Source: Nitrospira sp.
GTDB lineage: Bacteria > Nitrospirota > Nitrospiria > Nitrospirales > Nitrospiraceae
Assembly (NCBI GenBank): GCA_005116835.1
Contig: SWDM01000016.1
Location: 124,001 to 188,000, forward strand
Length of the DNA: 64,000 nt
Direction: 5' to 3'
Part shown: piece after piece, positions 40,046 through 48,748 of the stretch
Layout: every line of letters begins with the position of its first letter
Position numbering within the stretch: position 1 is the stretch's first letter
Notes under the pieces: model-generated
Seen by the model: only the letters and a program-made list of their open reading frames with translations
Told to the model about the DNA's origin: nothing
Database searches by the model: none
Made by a program: the position numbers and the translations under genes

Positions 40046-40071
40046 GGAACCTCGGCCTCTTCCGAGGTTCC
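40046..40071. terminator. Bidirectional terminator hairpin
   Basis: A perfect 10-bp stem (GGAACCTCGG with CCGAGGTTCC) and a six-base loop, exactly between the convergent ompH-type and rhodanese genes. Confidence 0.75.
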
Positions 40072-40072
40072 T

Positions 40073-40441
40073 TCACCGCTCCATCGGATAGCCCGCATCC
40101 CGCCAGCCTTTGATTCCCCCATCCATCGACACCACATTCGTATAGCCCATGTGCTGAAGCGCATCCGCAACTAAGACCGATCGGTAGCCGCCTCCGCAGT
40201 ACAAGAGAATGGCCTCACCCTTATTGGGAATGAGCGTTTCCACATCCCGTTCAATAATGCCTTTCCCCACATGACGGGCGCCTTTCGCATGGTCTGTTTC
40301 GAATTCCCTGTCCTCGCGCACATCGAGAAAATGCACCACCTCTCCCCGATCAAGCCTGGCTTTGGCCTGCGCCACCGTGCATTCCTTGACCCTCGTCCGA
40401 GCCGCATCGACCAATTTGAGAAAACCTGGATTATGTTTCAT
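40073..40441 (-). CDS. Rhodanese-like sulfurtransferase
   Basis: 122 residues, one rhodanese domain. HFLDVREDREFETDH near 36 and the active loop LLYCGGGYRS with Cys near 83 are intact, and the end motif is GGIKGWRDAGYPME. Probably transfers or senses sulfane sulfur. Confidence 0.88.
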   Translation of the reverse strand: MKHNPGFLKLVDAARTRVKECTVAQAKARLDRGEVVHFLDVREDREFETDHAKGARHVGKGIIERDVETLIPNKGEAILLYCGGGYRSVLVADALQHMGYTNVVSMDGGIKGWRDAGYPMER

Positions 40442-40465
40442 CTTTCTTCCTTATTCCTCACCTGG

Positions 40466-41479
40466 TTAAAATAACGAAGTTTGTTCAATCCCCAGCCTCC
40501 GAAAGGTGTTGGGGATCGTATCGGTGCGCAATACCGACAGTCCTACCTTTCTTCTGGAGACCTCGAATAACTGTTCGATCATGGCCCAATAGGGGCCTGT
40601 ACCCTGGTGACGCTCAAAGAAGGCCCCTTGGCTGATTGCCCCACCCCGCACCTCTCGAATCCGATTCGTAATCTTGGCGATGCGATCGGGAAATGCCGCC
40701 GCCATTCGCTCCATAAACACCGGCTCCACAGAGCCTGACAGGCGCAGCAACGTCGCCATCGCTTCCACCGCTCCTGCTTGTTTCGCTCGAGCCAGTAGCT
40801 CAGGCAGATCCTCATCGTTAAGACCGGGAATGATCGGAGACAACGAGATGCCGGTCGGAATCCCGGCGCTCGCCAACGTGGCCATCGCTTCGAAGCGTTT
40901 CCGACTGGATGGCGCATGAGGCTCAACCTTCCGAGCCACCTCATCGTCTGAAAAGGGAATGCTGAAAAACACGTGAACCGACGCCTCCTGCTGGAGCCGT
41001 CGCAAAAGATCCACATCTCGCAGCACCAAGGCCCCTTTTGTGATGATCCCAACCGGGTTCCGATACTCTGCACAGACATCCAGGCAGGACCTTGTCAACT
41101 CCAGCGAAGCCTCCAGTGGCTGGTAGCAGTCGGTGTTCCCGGAGAACAGGATCAATTCACCCTTCCACGAAGGCTTCTCGAACGTCCTGCGAAGCAACGC
41201 TGCGGCTTCCCGCTTTACAACGATCTTCGACTCAAAGTCTGTCCCTGCGCCGAACCCCCAATACTCATGCGTAGGCCTGGCATAGCAATAAGCGCAGGCG
41301 TGGAAACAGCCACGATAGGGATTGAGACTCCAACGAAAGGGTAAGTCCGGGCTATCGTTCCGGCTGAGAATTTCACGGGGCGAATCTTCGAACATCTGGA
41401 GCGCCACATGGGAAGCGGGCTCCAAGAGATCCCGGTGTTGAGACTCAAACGGATTCGGCGGATTCATCACGGTGCGCAT
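40466..41479 (-). CDS. Radical SAM protein, PA0069/SplB-like family
   Basis: 337 residues. The cluster motif CFHACAYCYARP (C-x3-C-x2-C) is near 60, then FGAGTDFESKIVVK and ITKGALVLRDVDLL, characteristic of this uncharacterised family related to spore photoproduct lyase. The enzymatic product is not known. Confidence 0.82.
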   Translation of the reverse strand: MRTVMNPPNPFESQHRDLLEPASHVALQMFEDSPREILSRNDSPDLPFRWSLNPYRGCFHACAYCYARPTHEYWGFGAGTDFESKIVVKREAAALLRRTFEKPSWKGELILFSGNTDCYQPLEASLELTRSCLDVCAEYRNPVGIITKGALVLRDVDLLRRLQQEASVHVFFSIPFSDDEVARKVEPHAPSSRKRFEAMATLASAGIPTGISLSPIIPGLNDEDLPELLARAKQAGAVEAMATLLRLSGSVEPVFMERMAAAFPDRIAKITNRIREVRGGAISQGAFFERHQGTGPYWAMIEQLFEVSRRKVGLSVLRTDTIPNTFRRLGIEQTSLF

Positions 41480-41613
41480 GGGGATATGGTCCTCAATCCG
41501 ACTGTTTCTGTCAACGGGGGAAGTACGCCTTCCACGACCAAGAGCTCCGATCCAATTGATTGACTAACCCCTACCCCGATGCTAGATTCCAGCCGCTTTC
41601 TGGAACATTGACT

Positions 41614-42900
41614 ATGTATGATCTCCGCACGCTCCGTGACAATTTAGACGCTATCCGGGAGCAGCTTGGCCTTCGAGGCGCCGATGTCCCTTGGGACAGA
41701 CTGCGCACCCTGATTGAACAACGCCGGACCATGATGACTCAGGCTGAGCAACTTCGCCACGAACTGAAGAAGGGATCGGACGAGGTTGCCACCCTGAAGC
41801 GCGGGAAACAGCCGGCAGATGCCGCCATGGCTGCCATGAAAGCCGTTGGCGAAGGGATCAAGACGATTGAGGACGAACTGCGGACTGTCGAAGAGACCCT
41901 GACTGACCTGAATCTCCGTATTCCCAATCTTCCCCATACCTCGGTGCCGGTAGGAAAAGACGCAGGCGACAACAAGGAGGTTCGCAAATGGGGAATGCCA
42001 CCTACGTTGACACAACCGGCGAAGAGCCATTGGGAACTTGGTGAATCGCTCGGTATTCTAGACTTCGATCGCGCGGCAAAAATAACCGGCGCACGGTTTG
42101 CGGTCATGACGGGCGCCGGCGCACGACTCGAACGGGCTCTCATCAATTACATGCTCGACCTTCACACCACAGAACATGGCTATCGAGAGGTCTTGCCGCC
42201 CTTCCTGGTCAATCGGTCCAGCATGACCGCTACCGGCCAGTTACCAAAGTTCGAAGAAGATCTCTTTCGCCTGCGGGACGAAGACTATTTCTTAATTCCG
42301 ACGGCAGAGGTGCCGGTAACCAATCTCCACCGCGACGAAACATTCACAGAAAATGCGCTGCCGATCAGGTATACAGCCTATACCCCCTGTTTTCGCCGCG
42401 AGGCAGGCTCCTATGGGAAAGACACCAGAGGGCTCATTCGTCTCCACCAATTCAACAAGGTGGAATTGGTCACCTTTACAAAGCCTGAACAGTCGCATGA
42501 AGAACTGGAACGGTTGACCGGCCATGCCGAAGCGATCTTGCAGGGGTTAGGGCTTCATTACCGAGTCGTCGCCCTCTGTACCGGCGATATGGGGTTCTCC
42601 GCAGCCAAGACCTACGATATCGAAGTCTGGCTCCCTTCCCAGAACCAGTATCGCGAAATCTCCTCCTGCAGCAACTTTGAAGGGTTTCAGGCCAGGCGAG
42701 GCAATATCCGCTATAAGGGTCCTGTAGGGAAAAAAGACTCCAAGTCAGAGTTTGTTCATACCCTCAATGGGTCAGGATTGGCAGTCGGACGCACGGTCGT
42801 GGCCATCCTCGAAAACTACCAACAATCTGATGGCTCAGTGCTAATCCCTGAGGTGTTGCGTCCCTATATGGGAGGTCTGGAGCACATCACAAAGCCTTAA
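41614..42900 (+). CDS. serS: Seryl-tRNA synthetase
   Basis: 428 residues from [10 protein letters not shown] at 41614. An N-terminal coiled-coil arm (about 30-110) binds the long variable arm of tRNA-Ser. Class II motif 2 ([20 protein letters not shown]) and motif 3 ([16 protein letters not shown]) are intact. It charges the tRNA-Ser encoded just downstream. Confidence 0.96.
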   Translation: MYDLRTLRDNLDAIREQLGLRGADVPWDRLRTLIEQRRTMMTQAEQLRHELKKGSDEVATLKRGKQPADAAMAAMKAVGEGIKTIEDELRTVEETLTDLNLRIPNLPHTSVPVGKDAGDNKEVRKWGMPPTLTQPAKSHWELGESLGILDFDRAAKITGARFAVMTGAGARLERALINYMLDLHTTEHGYREVLPPFLVNRSSMTATGQLPKFEEDLFRLRDEDYFLIPTAEVPVTNLHRDETFTENALPIRYTAYTPCFRREAGSYGKDTRGLIRLHQFNKVELVTFTKPEQSHEELERLTGHAEAILQGLGLHYRVVALCTGDMGFSAAKTYDIEVWLPSQNQYREISSCSNFEGFQARRGNIRYKGPVGKKDSKSEFVHTLNGSGLAVGRTVVAILENYQQSDGSVLIPEVLRPYMGGLEHITKP

Positions 42901-42997
42901 GATTATGAACGTCAATCGTCATGTCCCCGTACGATAGGGCCACTGTTCCTCCCGTACGCTTGACCTTTGACCATTGACATCCGATGATTCTTCGCAC

Positions 42998-43087
42998 GGA
43001 GGGGTGACGGAGCGGCCGAACGTGCCAGTCTTGAAAACTGGAGACCTCGCAAGGGGTCCGCGAGTTCAAATCTCGCCCCCTCCGCCA
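42998..43087 (+). tRNA. tRNA-Ser (TGA)
   Basis: The acceptor GGAGGGG pairs with CCCCTCC and CCA is encoded. Anticodon loop CTTGAAA in stem CCAGT/ACTGG gives TGA. A long variable arm is present. It lies 97 bases after serS on the same strand. Confidence 0.97.
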
Positions 43088-43271
43088 ACGAGTCCGGACA
43101 AGAGAGAAACACTCTCCGTTTCTCGGAGACTATCATGACAGTCCACCATTACCTCACGCTCTAGTCTGCCCACAGTACAACTCACTCAGGCTTTCAACCA
43201 CTTCCATACCAACCTCATCGCTTGGCCACCTGTTAAAGCCAGCGAAAGTTATCTGGCACAGCGTCACACTA

Positions 43272-43310
43272 TGTCACCATTTGTTACGTATCCGTAATGT
43301 ATCCGTAACA
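43272..43310 (+). promoter_or_regulatory. Candidate Pho box, phoB
   Basis: TGTCAC (43272), GTTACG (43283), GTAATG (43294) and GTAACA (43305) in 11-bp phase, 76 bases before the regulator start. This fits autoregulation. Confidence 0.75.
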
Positions 43311-43386
43311 TCCGTGGGATACCCTGCGACGTACATGCAGTCGTGTTTGATCGTGCTAACCCTCGAATTCGATCACTGGAAATCAC

Positions 43387-44097
43387 ATGTCATCCCCTAC
43401 ACCGAAAAAAATACTCATCATTGAAGACGAGCCAGAGATCGCTCAATTGGTGAAGCTGTATCTGGAAAAAGATGGGTTTCGAACCACGATCGCGAAGACA
43501 GGGCCCGAAGGCCTCAAAATGGTCAAAGCAGACCGCCCCGATATGGTCATTCTTGATCTCATGCTCCCAGAAATGGACGGACTGGAGATCTGTAAAAAGA
43601 TCCGCATTGCGCCGGATACAGCCCTACTGCCTGTCCTGATGCTGACCGCCAAGGCCGAAGAATCCGACACCATCATTGGTCTTGAACTTGGCGCGGATGA
43701 CTATGTGAGTAAGCCCTTTAGTCCGAAAGTGCTGGTCACCAGGGTGAAGGCCTTGTTCCGGCGATTGCAGCGATCCGACGAGCCGAAGCACTCTTCCTAC
43801 GCATACGGATCGTTGCTCTTGGACCTCTCGCGGCATGAAGCACTCATCGATGGAGAAGAGATTCTCTTGACTGCAAAGGAGTTTGGATTGCTCGAACAGC
43901 TTCTTCACCACACTGGCCGGGTATTGACGCGCGATGTTCTCTTGAATGCTGTATGGGGCTACGATTACTACGGCACCACCAGAACCGTAGACGTGCACAT
44001 CCGCCGGCTGAAGCTCAAGATCCCGTTACTCGACGACGCTATCATCTCGGTCAAATCGCTGGGATACAAACTCAAAGACCGCAACGCATCCGACTGA
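43387..44097 (+). CDS. phoB: PhoB-like OmpR-family response regulator
   Basis: 236 residues. The receiver has IEDEPE near 12, ILDLMLPEMDG near 57 and Lys in SKPFSP near 107; the winged-helix C-terminus has the OmpR/PhoB pattern (LTAKEFGLLEQLLHHTGRV, RTVDVHIRRLKLK). A four-unit Pho box precedes it, so it is the best candidate for the master regulator of the boxes listed here. No PhoR kinase lies beside it. The exact regulator identity is inferred from family and context. Confidence 0.83.
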   Translation: MSSPTPKKILIIEDEPEIAQLVKLYLEKDGFRTTIAKTGPEGLKMVKADRPDMVILDLMLPEMDGLEICKKIRIAPDTALLPVLMLTAKAEESDTIIGLELGADDYVSKPFSPKVLVTRVKALFRRLQRSDEPKHSSYAYGSLLLDLSRHEALIDGEEILLTAKEFGLLEQLLHHTGRVLTRDVLLNAVWGYDYYGTTRTVDVHIRRLKLKIPLLDDAIISVKSLGYKLKDRNASD

Positions 44098-44136
44098 ATC
44101 TTAGGATCTGCCTATACCTCCTTCGCCCTCAACAAA

Positions 44137-44175
44137 TTAACTCCGGGTTCACAGTGCATTGACCCTCCTGTTACA
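44137..44175 (+). promoter_or_regulatory. Candidate Pho box, acyltransferase
   Basis: TTAACT (44137), TTCACA (44148), TTGACC (44159) and GTTACA (44170) in 11-bp phase, 53 bases before the start. Confidence 0.75.
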
Positions 44176-44227
44176 TGGCCGGTCCAAGCTTCATACAGAT
44201 GAACAAGCTGACCGAGGAGGGTGAGGT

Positions 44228-45061
44228 ATGCCAAGTCTACGCGCCAGCCGTGTAACTCAACTGAAACGAGGAAGCCGACTCGTCCTACAGTTGCTCAAAG
44301 GACTGCTCCTTGTCGGATGCGTCTTCCCGCACCTCCGACCCTCCGAGCAGGATGTGGTCATTGAAAGTTGGTGCCGCGAGGTCTTGGACGTTTTGTCCAT
44401 TCGTCTGAACCTGCGAGGCGAGTGGCCGCCGGAGAAAGTCTCCTCCGTGATGTTTGTCGCCAATCATGTATCGTGGTTGGACATTCTTGCCATCAACGCC
44501 TGTCGGCGTGTGCGCTTTGTGGCCAAGTCAGAGGTGCGGCAATGGCCACTGGTGGGATGGATGGCCGCTCGAACCGGCACAATCTTTCTCAAGCGAACCA
44601 GCCCGCGTGAATGGGCCCGCGTAACAAAATCGGTCTCCGCCTCTCTTCGGCACGGAGACTGTATTGGGCTCTTCCCTGAAGAAACCACGTCGGATGGCTC
44701 AGACCTTCATACATATCATTCCGGATTGTTAGAGTCGGCTGTCGCCTCGGAGGCGCTGATCTGGCCGGTTGGAATCAGTTACCATCGGTTCGACGGCTCT
44801 CTCGACACCGACATCGCTTGTTCCGACAGTCAGTCGTTGGCCTCGTCTATTGTGAATGTTCTCGCTCGACCAGCCACACAAGTGCGGTTAGCTTTTACAG
44901 ATCCCGTCGAAAGCTCGTCCGGGGATCGCCGTGAACTGACAGCCTGGTGCCACCAGTCCATCGAACAGAGTCTGGCAGGCTACCTGCCACCAACCAGGAC
45001 CTCACCCTACCCCCTACAATATCCCACGGACGAATCCTTGCCGCCCTTGACCGCCGCTTGA
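44228..45061 (+). CDS. PlsC/OlsA-like lysolipid acyltransferase
   Basis: 277 residues of the 1-acyl-glycerol-3-phosphate acyltransferase superfamily. Catalytic HxxxxD reads NHVSWLD near residue 80, and the acceptor motif FPEETTSDG near 157 resembles the FPEGTTSDG of OlsA, the second enzyme of ornithine-lipid synthesis. One N-terminal hydrophobic segment. A Pho box precedes it, which suits phosphorus-free lipid synthesis under phosphate limitation, but an ordinary PlsC role cannot be ruled out. No OlsB is visible in the window. GGAGGG precedes the ATG. Confidence 0.75.
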   Translation: MPSLRASRVTQLKRGSRLVLQLLKGLLLVGCVFPHLRPSEQDVVIESWCREVLDVLSIRLNLRGEWPPEKVSSVMFVANHVSWLDILAINACRRVRFVAKSEVRQWPLVGWMAARTGTIFLKRTSPREWARVTKSVSASLRHGDCIGLFPEETTSDGSDLHTYHSGLLESAVASEALIWPVGISYHRFDGSLDTDIACSDSQSLASSIVNVLARPATQVRLAFTDPVESSSGDRRELTAWCHQSIEQSLAGYLPPTRTSPYPLQYPTDESLPPLTAA

Positions 45062-45127
45062 TTTCCCTTCGACGACACCGCATGATTCAGCGGTGATTGC
45101 ATTCGGCTGGTGCAAGCTATTGTGACG

Positions 45128-45427
45128 ATGACACCCCGCTCGACATGGCGTCTCCTGATTTTGTGCTGTCTCGCGATTCTTCTCGTCTCCTGCAGCCGAC
45201 CCCGGGTAGATGCATTCGAAGCCAGTATCGGTCAAATCGAGCAGGATGATTTAATCCGTAAATTCGGCTACCCCCAACGGCTCAAGAAACTTCCGACAGG
45301 AAGCGAAGTGTGGGACTACGAATTCCTGGCAGGGCACTCTCGATGCGTAGGCTATCGCGTATATTTCGATCAAGACCGGCGATCCCAACGGTGGGAACCG
45401 CGAGACTGTCAGACAGGGGCGCACTAA
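45128..45427 (+). CDS. Small lipoprotein, unknown
   Basis: 99 residues from MTPRSTWRLL at 45128; lipobox LLVSC near 22. The mature part (LIRKFGYPQRLKKLPTGSEVWDYEF) has the turn-strand pattern of BamE/SmpA-like lipoproteins and resembles the one at 50798. It follows the acyltransferase by 66 bases and may share its Pho-driven transcript. Confidence 0.6.
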   Translation: MTPRSTWRLLILCCLAILLVSCSRPRVDAFEASIGQIEQDDLIRKFGYPQRLKKLPTGSEVWDYEFLAGHSRCVGYRVYFDQDRRSQRWEPRDCQTGAH

Positions 45428-45458
45428 GAAGGCGGGCAAAGAGCGCGAGGGCGGGACT

Positions 45459-45532
45459 CGAAGTTTTGAGTTCCAAGTTCTGGGTTCTGAGTTGTCCGGA
45501 ACTGACTCAGTCCTCAGCACTCAGCACTTCCT
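45459..45532. repeat. Family B intergenic palindrome (copy 2)
   Basis: CGAAGTTTTGAGTTCC and GGGTTCTGAGTTGTCCGG pair imperfectly with GACTCAGTCCTCAGCACTC and CACTTC. It lies between the lipoprotein and the arsenic operon. Confidence 0.65.
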
Positions 45533-45552
45533 ATGCCGATTGACTATTTTAA

Positions 45553-45584
45553 TTATGTCCAGTAGTCTAGACATATGGACATAA
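45553..45584 (+). promoter_or_regulatory. Candidate ArsR operator
   Basis: An 8-bp inverted repeat, TTATGTCC and GGACATAA, separated by 16 bases, with an inner ATGTC/GACAT pair. The right half overlaps the arsR start codon, so binding would block transcription and translation start. Confidence 0.55.
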
Positions 45585-45946
45585 ATAACGCCCTTGCCGC
45601 CTTCAGTACGCTGTCGCAGGAAACCCGCCTGCGAGTGTTTCGGTTACTGGTCGAAGGTGGACCGTCCGGAGTACCGGCCGGCAGACTGAGCGAGTCCTTG
45701 CATATTCCGCATAATACTCTGTCGTTTCACCTGTCGCACATGAGCCATGCGGGTCTGGTCCTATCGCGGCGAGAAGGCAGATCCGTGATCTACAGTGCTA
45801 ACTTCGAGTTTTTTTCAGGGCTCATTCGCTACATGGTCGAGGATTGCTGCAGCGCCGAATTTGCCAGCATCCGCAACGATAAAAAGCGGAACTGCTCGAT
45901 CATTGAACTTTCACACTGTTGCCAACAGAAGGAGAACGCATCATGA
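45575..45946 (+). CDS. arsR: ArsR-family transcriptional regulator
   Basis: 123 residues with the ArsR winged helix (FSTLSQETRLRVFRLLVEGG, HNTLSFHLSHMSHAGLVLSRREGR). Several Cys in the tail (DCCSAEF near 90, SHCCQQ near 116) could bind As(III) and release DNA. It is the first gene of arsR-arsI-arsC, with ATGA overlap to the next. Confidence 0.88.
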   Translation: MDINNALAAFSTLSQETRLRVFRLLVEGGPSGVPAGRLSESLHIPHNTLSFHLSHMSHAGLVLSRREGRSVIYSANFEFFSGLIRYMVEDCCSAEFASIRNDKKRNCSIIELSHCCQQKENAS

Positions 45947-46416
45947 AACGTTTCCATGTCCATGTTGGGGTTGAAAAACTCGATGAATCCATCCGCTTTT
46001 ACAGCGCCCTCTTCGGTGCAGCGCCGGTCAAAACGAAAACAGATTACGCCAAATGGTTGTTGGAAGACCCCCGCGTGAACTTCGCGATATCCACGCGCGC
46101 AAAGAAGAAGGGTATCGATCACCTTGGGATCCAGGTCGATGAAGAAAGCGAACTGAGTGAGTTGCGCGAACGCCTCAAGGCTGGGGACATGGCCGTGGTC
46201 GAGGAAGGCGAAACGGTCTGCTGCTACGCCCAGTCTGACAAATCCTGGATACAAGATCCCGCTGGAATTCCCTGGGAAGCATACAGAACGATGGCGGATG
46301 CCCAGCTGTTTTCCGGCAAGCCAGATCAGACTGAAACAGCCTGTTGCACGCCGGAAACAATGGGAGAGCCCGATTGCTGCGAACCTTCAGAGAAAACTGC
46401 CGGCTGTTGCGACTGA
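45943..46416 (+). CDS. arsI: ArsI C-As lyase / CadI-type dioxygenase
   Basis: 157 residues, vicinal oxygen chelate fold. The residues known for ArsI are in place: His5, His60 and Glu112 for iron, and a vicinal Cys pair at 93-94 for trivalent organoarsenical. ArsI cleaves the carbon-arsenic bond of methylarsenite. The tail has three further Cys-Cys pairs (ACC, DCC, GCC), which may bind additional arsenic. Overlaps arsR and arsC. Confidence 0.85.
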   Translation: MKRFHVHVGVEKLDESIRFYSALFGAAPVKTKTDYAKWLLEDPRVNFAISTRAKKKGIDHLGIQVDEESELSELRERLKAGDMAVVEEGETVCCYAQSDKSWIQDPAGIPWEAYRTMADAQLFSGKPDQTETACCTPETMGEPDCCEPSEKTAGCCD

Positions 46417-46838
46417 TGAAGTCGGAGATACAGAGAATATTGGTCCTATGCACGGGTAATTCCTGCCGCTCCGTGATGGCCGAAGCGCTGATCAACGATC
46501 TCTGCCGTGGCCGTTATCAAGCATGGAGCGCCGGTAGTGTTCCAGTAGGACATGTTCACATAAAATCTATCGAAACATTGAAGCGGCATGGAATCAATCC
46601 AGGCCAGCCACGCAGCAAGTCATGGAACGAATTTGCGGAACAGCCGTTCGATTTGGTGATTACGGTCTGCGATCAGGCAGAGGGGGAAAGCTGTCCAGCA
46701 TTCCCAGACAATCCCAAGAGGTTGCACTGGAGCACACCGGACCCAGCAAAAGTCACTGGATCAGATGCCGAAATCGACGCAGCTTTTGACAAGGCTTTTC
46801 TTATACTCAAGAACCGCGTCCTGGATGCATTGCCCTAA
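46416..46838 (+). CDS. arsC: Arsenate reductase, LMW-PTP type
   Basis: 140 residues from MKSEIQRILV at 46416, sharing one base with the arsI stop. P-loop LCTGNSCRS (C-x5-R) near 12-18 and a distal Cys pair (VCDQAEGESCP) as in thioredoxin-coupled ArsC. It reduces arsenate to arsenite. No arsenite pump (ArsB/Acr3) is next to it, so export must be encoded elsewhere or the operon serves mainly sensing and demethylation. Confidence 0.88.
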   Translation: MKSEIQRILVLCTGNSCRSVMAEALINDLCRGRYQAWSAGSVPVGHVHIKSIETLKRHGINPGQPRSKSWNEFAEQPFDLVITVCDQAEGESCPAFPDNPKRLHWSTPDPAKVTGSDAEIDAAFDKAFLILKNRVLDALP

Positions 46839-46900
46839 CCCGCATCAGTCATCTTCGCTGCTCCAAGCACCGATGCCTGATGCGAAGCGCGATGCGCGAG

Positions 46901-47031
46901 ACTGGCGGGACAAGCGCGACCGGTGGGAATCGAAGTTCTGAGTACTAAGTTCTGGGTTCTGAGTTATCCGGAACTGACTCATAACTCAGCACTCAGCACT
47001 TCGATTCCCCCCCGGTCCCGCAAACGCCAGT
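46901..47031. repeat. Family B intergenic palindrome (copy 3), extended
   Basis: The core (46930-47005, GTTCTGAGTACTAAG against AACTCAGCACTCAG) is extended by outer arms ACTGGCGGGAC/CCGG and CCGGTCCCGC, and by GGGAATCGAAG against CTTCGATTCCC. The whole palindrome spans about 130 bp between the convergent arsC and 47031 genes. Confidence 0.7.
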
Positions 47032-47402
47032 TACTTCGGCTTCGCAGGAGTTCGAGCCGATTCTTTTGTGGGGAAGCCGGCATCGAGGGGCTCTTTGATT
47101 TGCAGCCCGATATCCTGCAACGCTTTCCCATACTGCCCGCAATACTCACGGGCTCGCGCAGGCGCCTGTTCGTATTTCTCCAGACAGGCCCGGTACGACG
47201 TCAGGAGTAAAGTCGCCTCGTTGTACACCGCGGTAGCCGCTTCGTCTTGCCGGAACTGTTGACATTGAATCGCCGCTTCTCGATCGACCAGCGTCTCACC
47301 CGGCATTTTCCCGCATGCGATATCCATATACTTCGATGGACGCACACAGCCTCCTGCAATACACAGCAGCGCGCACGACACCAGTACAGCGAACTTCTTC
47401 AT
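47031..47402 (-). CDS. Small lipoprotein, unknown
   Basis: 123 residues from MKKFAVLV at 47402 with lipobox CIAGGC near 18, and mature Cys residues in pairs (IACGK, IQCQQ, RACLEK, EYCGQ) that may form disulfides. A candidate two-unit Pho box lies 95 bases upstream. No family recognised. Confidence 0.6.
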   Translation of the reverse strand: MKKFAVLVSCALLCIAGGCVRPSKYMDIACGKMPGETLVDREAAIQCQQFRQDEAATAVYNEATLLLTSYRACLEKYEQAPARAREYCGQYGKALQDIGLQIKEPLDAGFPTKESARTPAKPK

Positions 47403-47495
47403 CACAGTGGCAGCCAATCGAACTCCCTCTTCCAGGCCTATCATCATTACTTCGCACCATCATGAACCTGCGCCATTACGCCTGACACACTGGCG

Positions 47496-47512
47496 TGTTA
47501 CAGGTTTGTTAA
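47496..47512 (-). promoter_or_regulatory. Candidate Pho box (two units), lipoprotein
   Basis: On the minus strand TTAACA then GTAACA, 11 bp apart, the same pair as in the porin 1 box. The third unit is weak. It lies between the divergent lipoprotein and DksA/TraR-like genes. Confidence 0.5.
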
Positions 47513-47703
47513 CTTCTTCCTTTCAGAGACCGGATGCCTCCCACTCGTGACGCAGCCCTCATCATCCATAGACACCTCACCCGCCTCGCTCCTCTCGCAA
47601 GTCGCGCGAGTCTCGCACGAATTGTGTTACACAAATTTGATCTCCTGCTGATCCTGAGGTGCCTTGAACGGAGTAGAAGTACATCCACAGGGAGGTGACG
47701 CAA

Positions 47704-48138
47704 ATGTCAAACATAAGCTCATCGAACCATGTTTCAAGAATCACTCCGACGATTCCCCCACGCATCCACAGGCGGAGAGGGATAAATTATGCCGATCTTC
47801 AGGACGAACTCAAGAGACTTCGAACAGCACTCTCACATGAAACCATGATGTCCCAACTGATTACGACAGAGCCTGAGCTCTTTCCAGACTTGATCGACCA
47901 AGCCGCCGCTGAGCATGAGAATGACGTCGCTCTGTCCGTAAAGTTGCTCGCCATTGAAAAGCTTCGCAGGATCGAACAGGCGCTCGCATCCCTGCAGGCA
48001 CGTTCGTACGGAACCTGTTCCCGCTGCAGTCACGAGATCCCTCCTGCCAGACTCAAAGTGCAGCCTGATTCGCTCTACTGTGTCCCCTGTCTCACTGTGA
48101 TCGAGCAACAATCAGCCGGAAACTCATTCTATGCCTGA
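47704..48138 (+). CDS. DksA/TraR-type zinc-finger protein
   Basis: 144 residues from the ATG at 47704 (GGGAGG eight bases upstream). A helical hairpin (about 25-95) and a C4 zinc finger (YGTCSRCSHEIPPARL, then YCVPC) match DksA/TraR-like RNA polymerase-binding proteins. The coiled-coil tip lacks the plain DxxDxA of DksA, so the exact role is open. Confidence 0.78.
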   Translation: MSNISSSNHVSRITPTIPPRIHRRRGINYADLQDELKRLRTALSHETMMSQLITTEPELFPDLIDQAAAEHENDVALSVKLLAIEKLRRIEQALASLQARSYGTCSRCSHEIPPARLKVQPDSLYCVPCLTVIEQQSAGNSFYA

Positions 48139-48204
48139 TGCCATCACCACCCTGCCCGCATACCGGAGCCCAGCTGCGCCCTCCTCGGTCACCTGGCTCC
48201 CCGC

Positions 48205-48237
48205 GCTTGTCCCTTCTTGCCCCGAGAAGGGACAAGC
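48205..48237 (+). terminator. 13-bp hairpin after the DksA-like gene
   Basis: GCTTGTCCCTTCT pairs with AGAAGGGACAAGC around a seven-base loop. It lies 67 bases after the stop; there is no T-run. Confidence 0.5.
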
Positions 48238-48311
48238 CCCGGTGTTCAAGTTCCTAAAGACGGCCGCCATACGGTTCACCGCAACTCCCAACCGCGCCAT
48301 AAGGAGAAGTT

Positions 48312-48527
48312 ATGCAATGCACCCGCTGTGCCGGTCTACGAGTACCTGAGATCATCTGCGAAGGAGGAACCAGAATCTCTGCCCTCCGATGCGTCCATTG
48401 CGGAGACATCGTCGACCAGGTGATTATCCTGAATCGCCGCCGCCGCAGATATCCAAAACCAAGCCGAGGCCGAACGCCCATCTTCGGAAGCGATCGGTGG
48501 AAAAAGAATCAGCCAACGCTCGTGTAA
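48312..48527 (+). CDS. Small zinc-ribbon protein (copy 3)
   Basis: 71 residues behind AAGGAG. CTRC near 3-6 and CVHCG near 27-30 form a four-Cys site, then a basic tail (RRRRRYPK). Related in size and style to 11653 and 29147. Unknown role. Confidence 0.65.
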   Translation: MQCTRCAGLRVPEIICEGGTRISALRCVHCGDIVDQVIILNRRRRRYPKPSRGRTPIFGSDRWKKNQPTLV

Positions 48528-48658
48528 TTCAGGTTTGTGAGACAGCGCCGCTCTTCAACTCAGATCGTCAACTCAAACGATGGTTGCCTGACACCGTTTT
48601 CTTCACGCATTTGTGAGTGACACTCATCGGCATGCGGAGTCGTTAAGCCCAGGGATTG

Positions 48659-48748
48659 GCGGGACTCGAAGTTCTGAGTACTAAGGGTTGAGTCAGTTCC
48701 GGTCAACTCAGAACCTAGAACTCAGCACTCAGAACTTCCAGTCCCGCC
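48659..48748. repeat. Family B intergenic palindrome (copy 4)
   Basis: GGCGGGACTCGAAGTTCTGAG on the left and CTCAGAACTTCCAGTCCCGCC on the right, with GAGTCAGTTCC/GGTCAACTC inside. It separates the convergent zinc-ribbon gene and phoX. Confidence 0.7.

Noticed and set aside
42887-43136. Minus-strand frames over tRNA-Ser
   Set aside because: They read through the tRNA and have no coding evidence.
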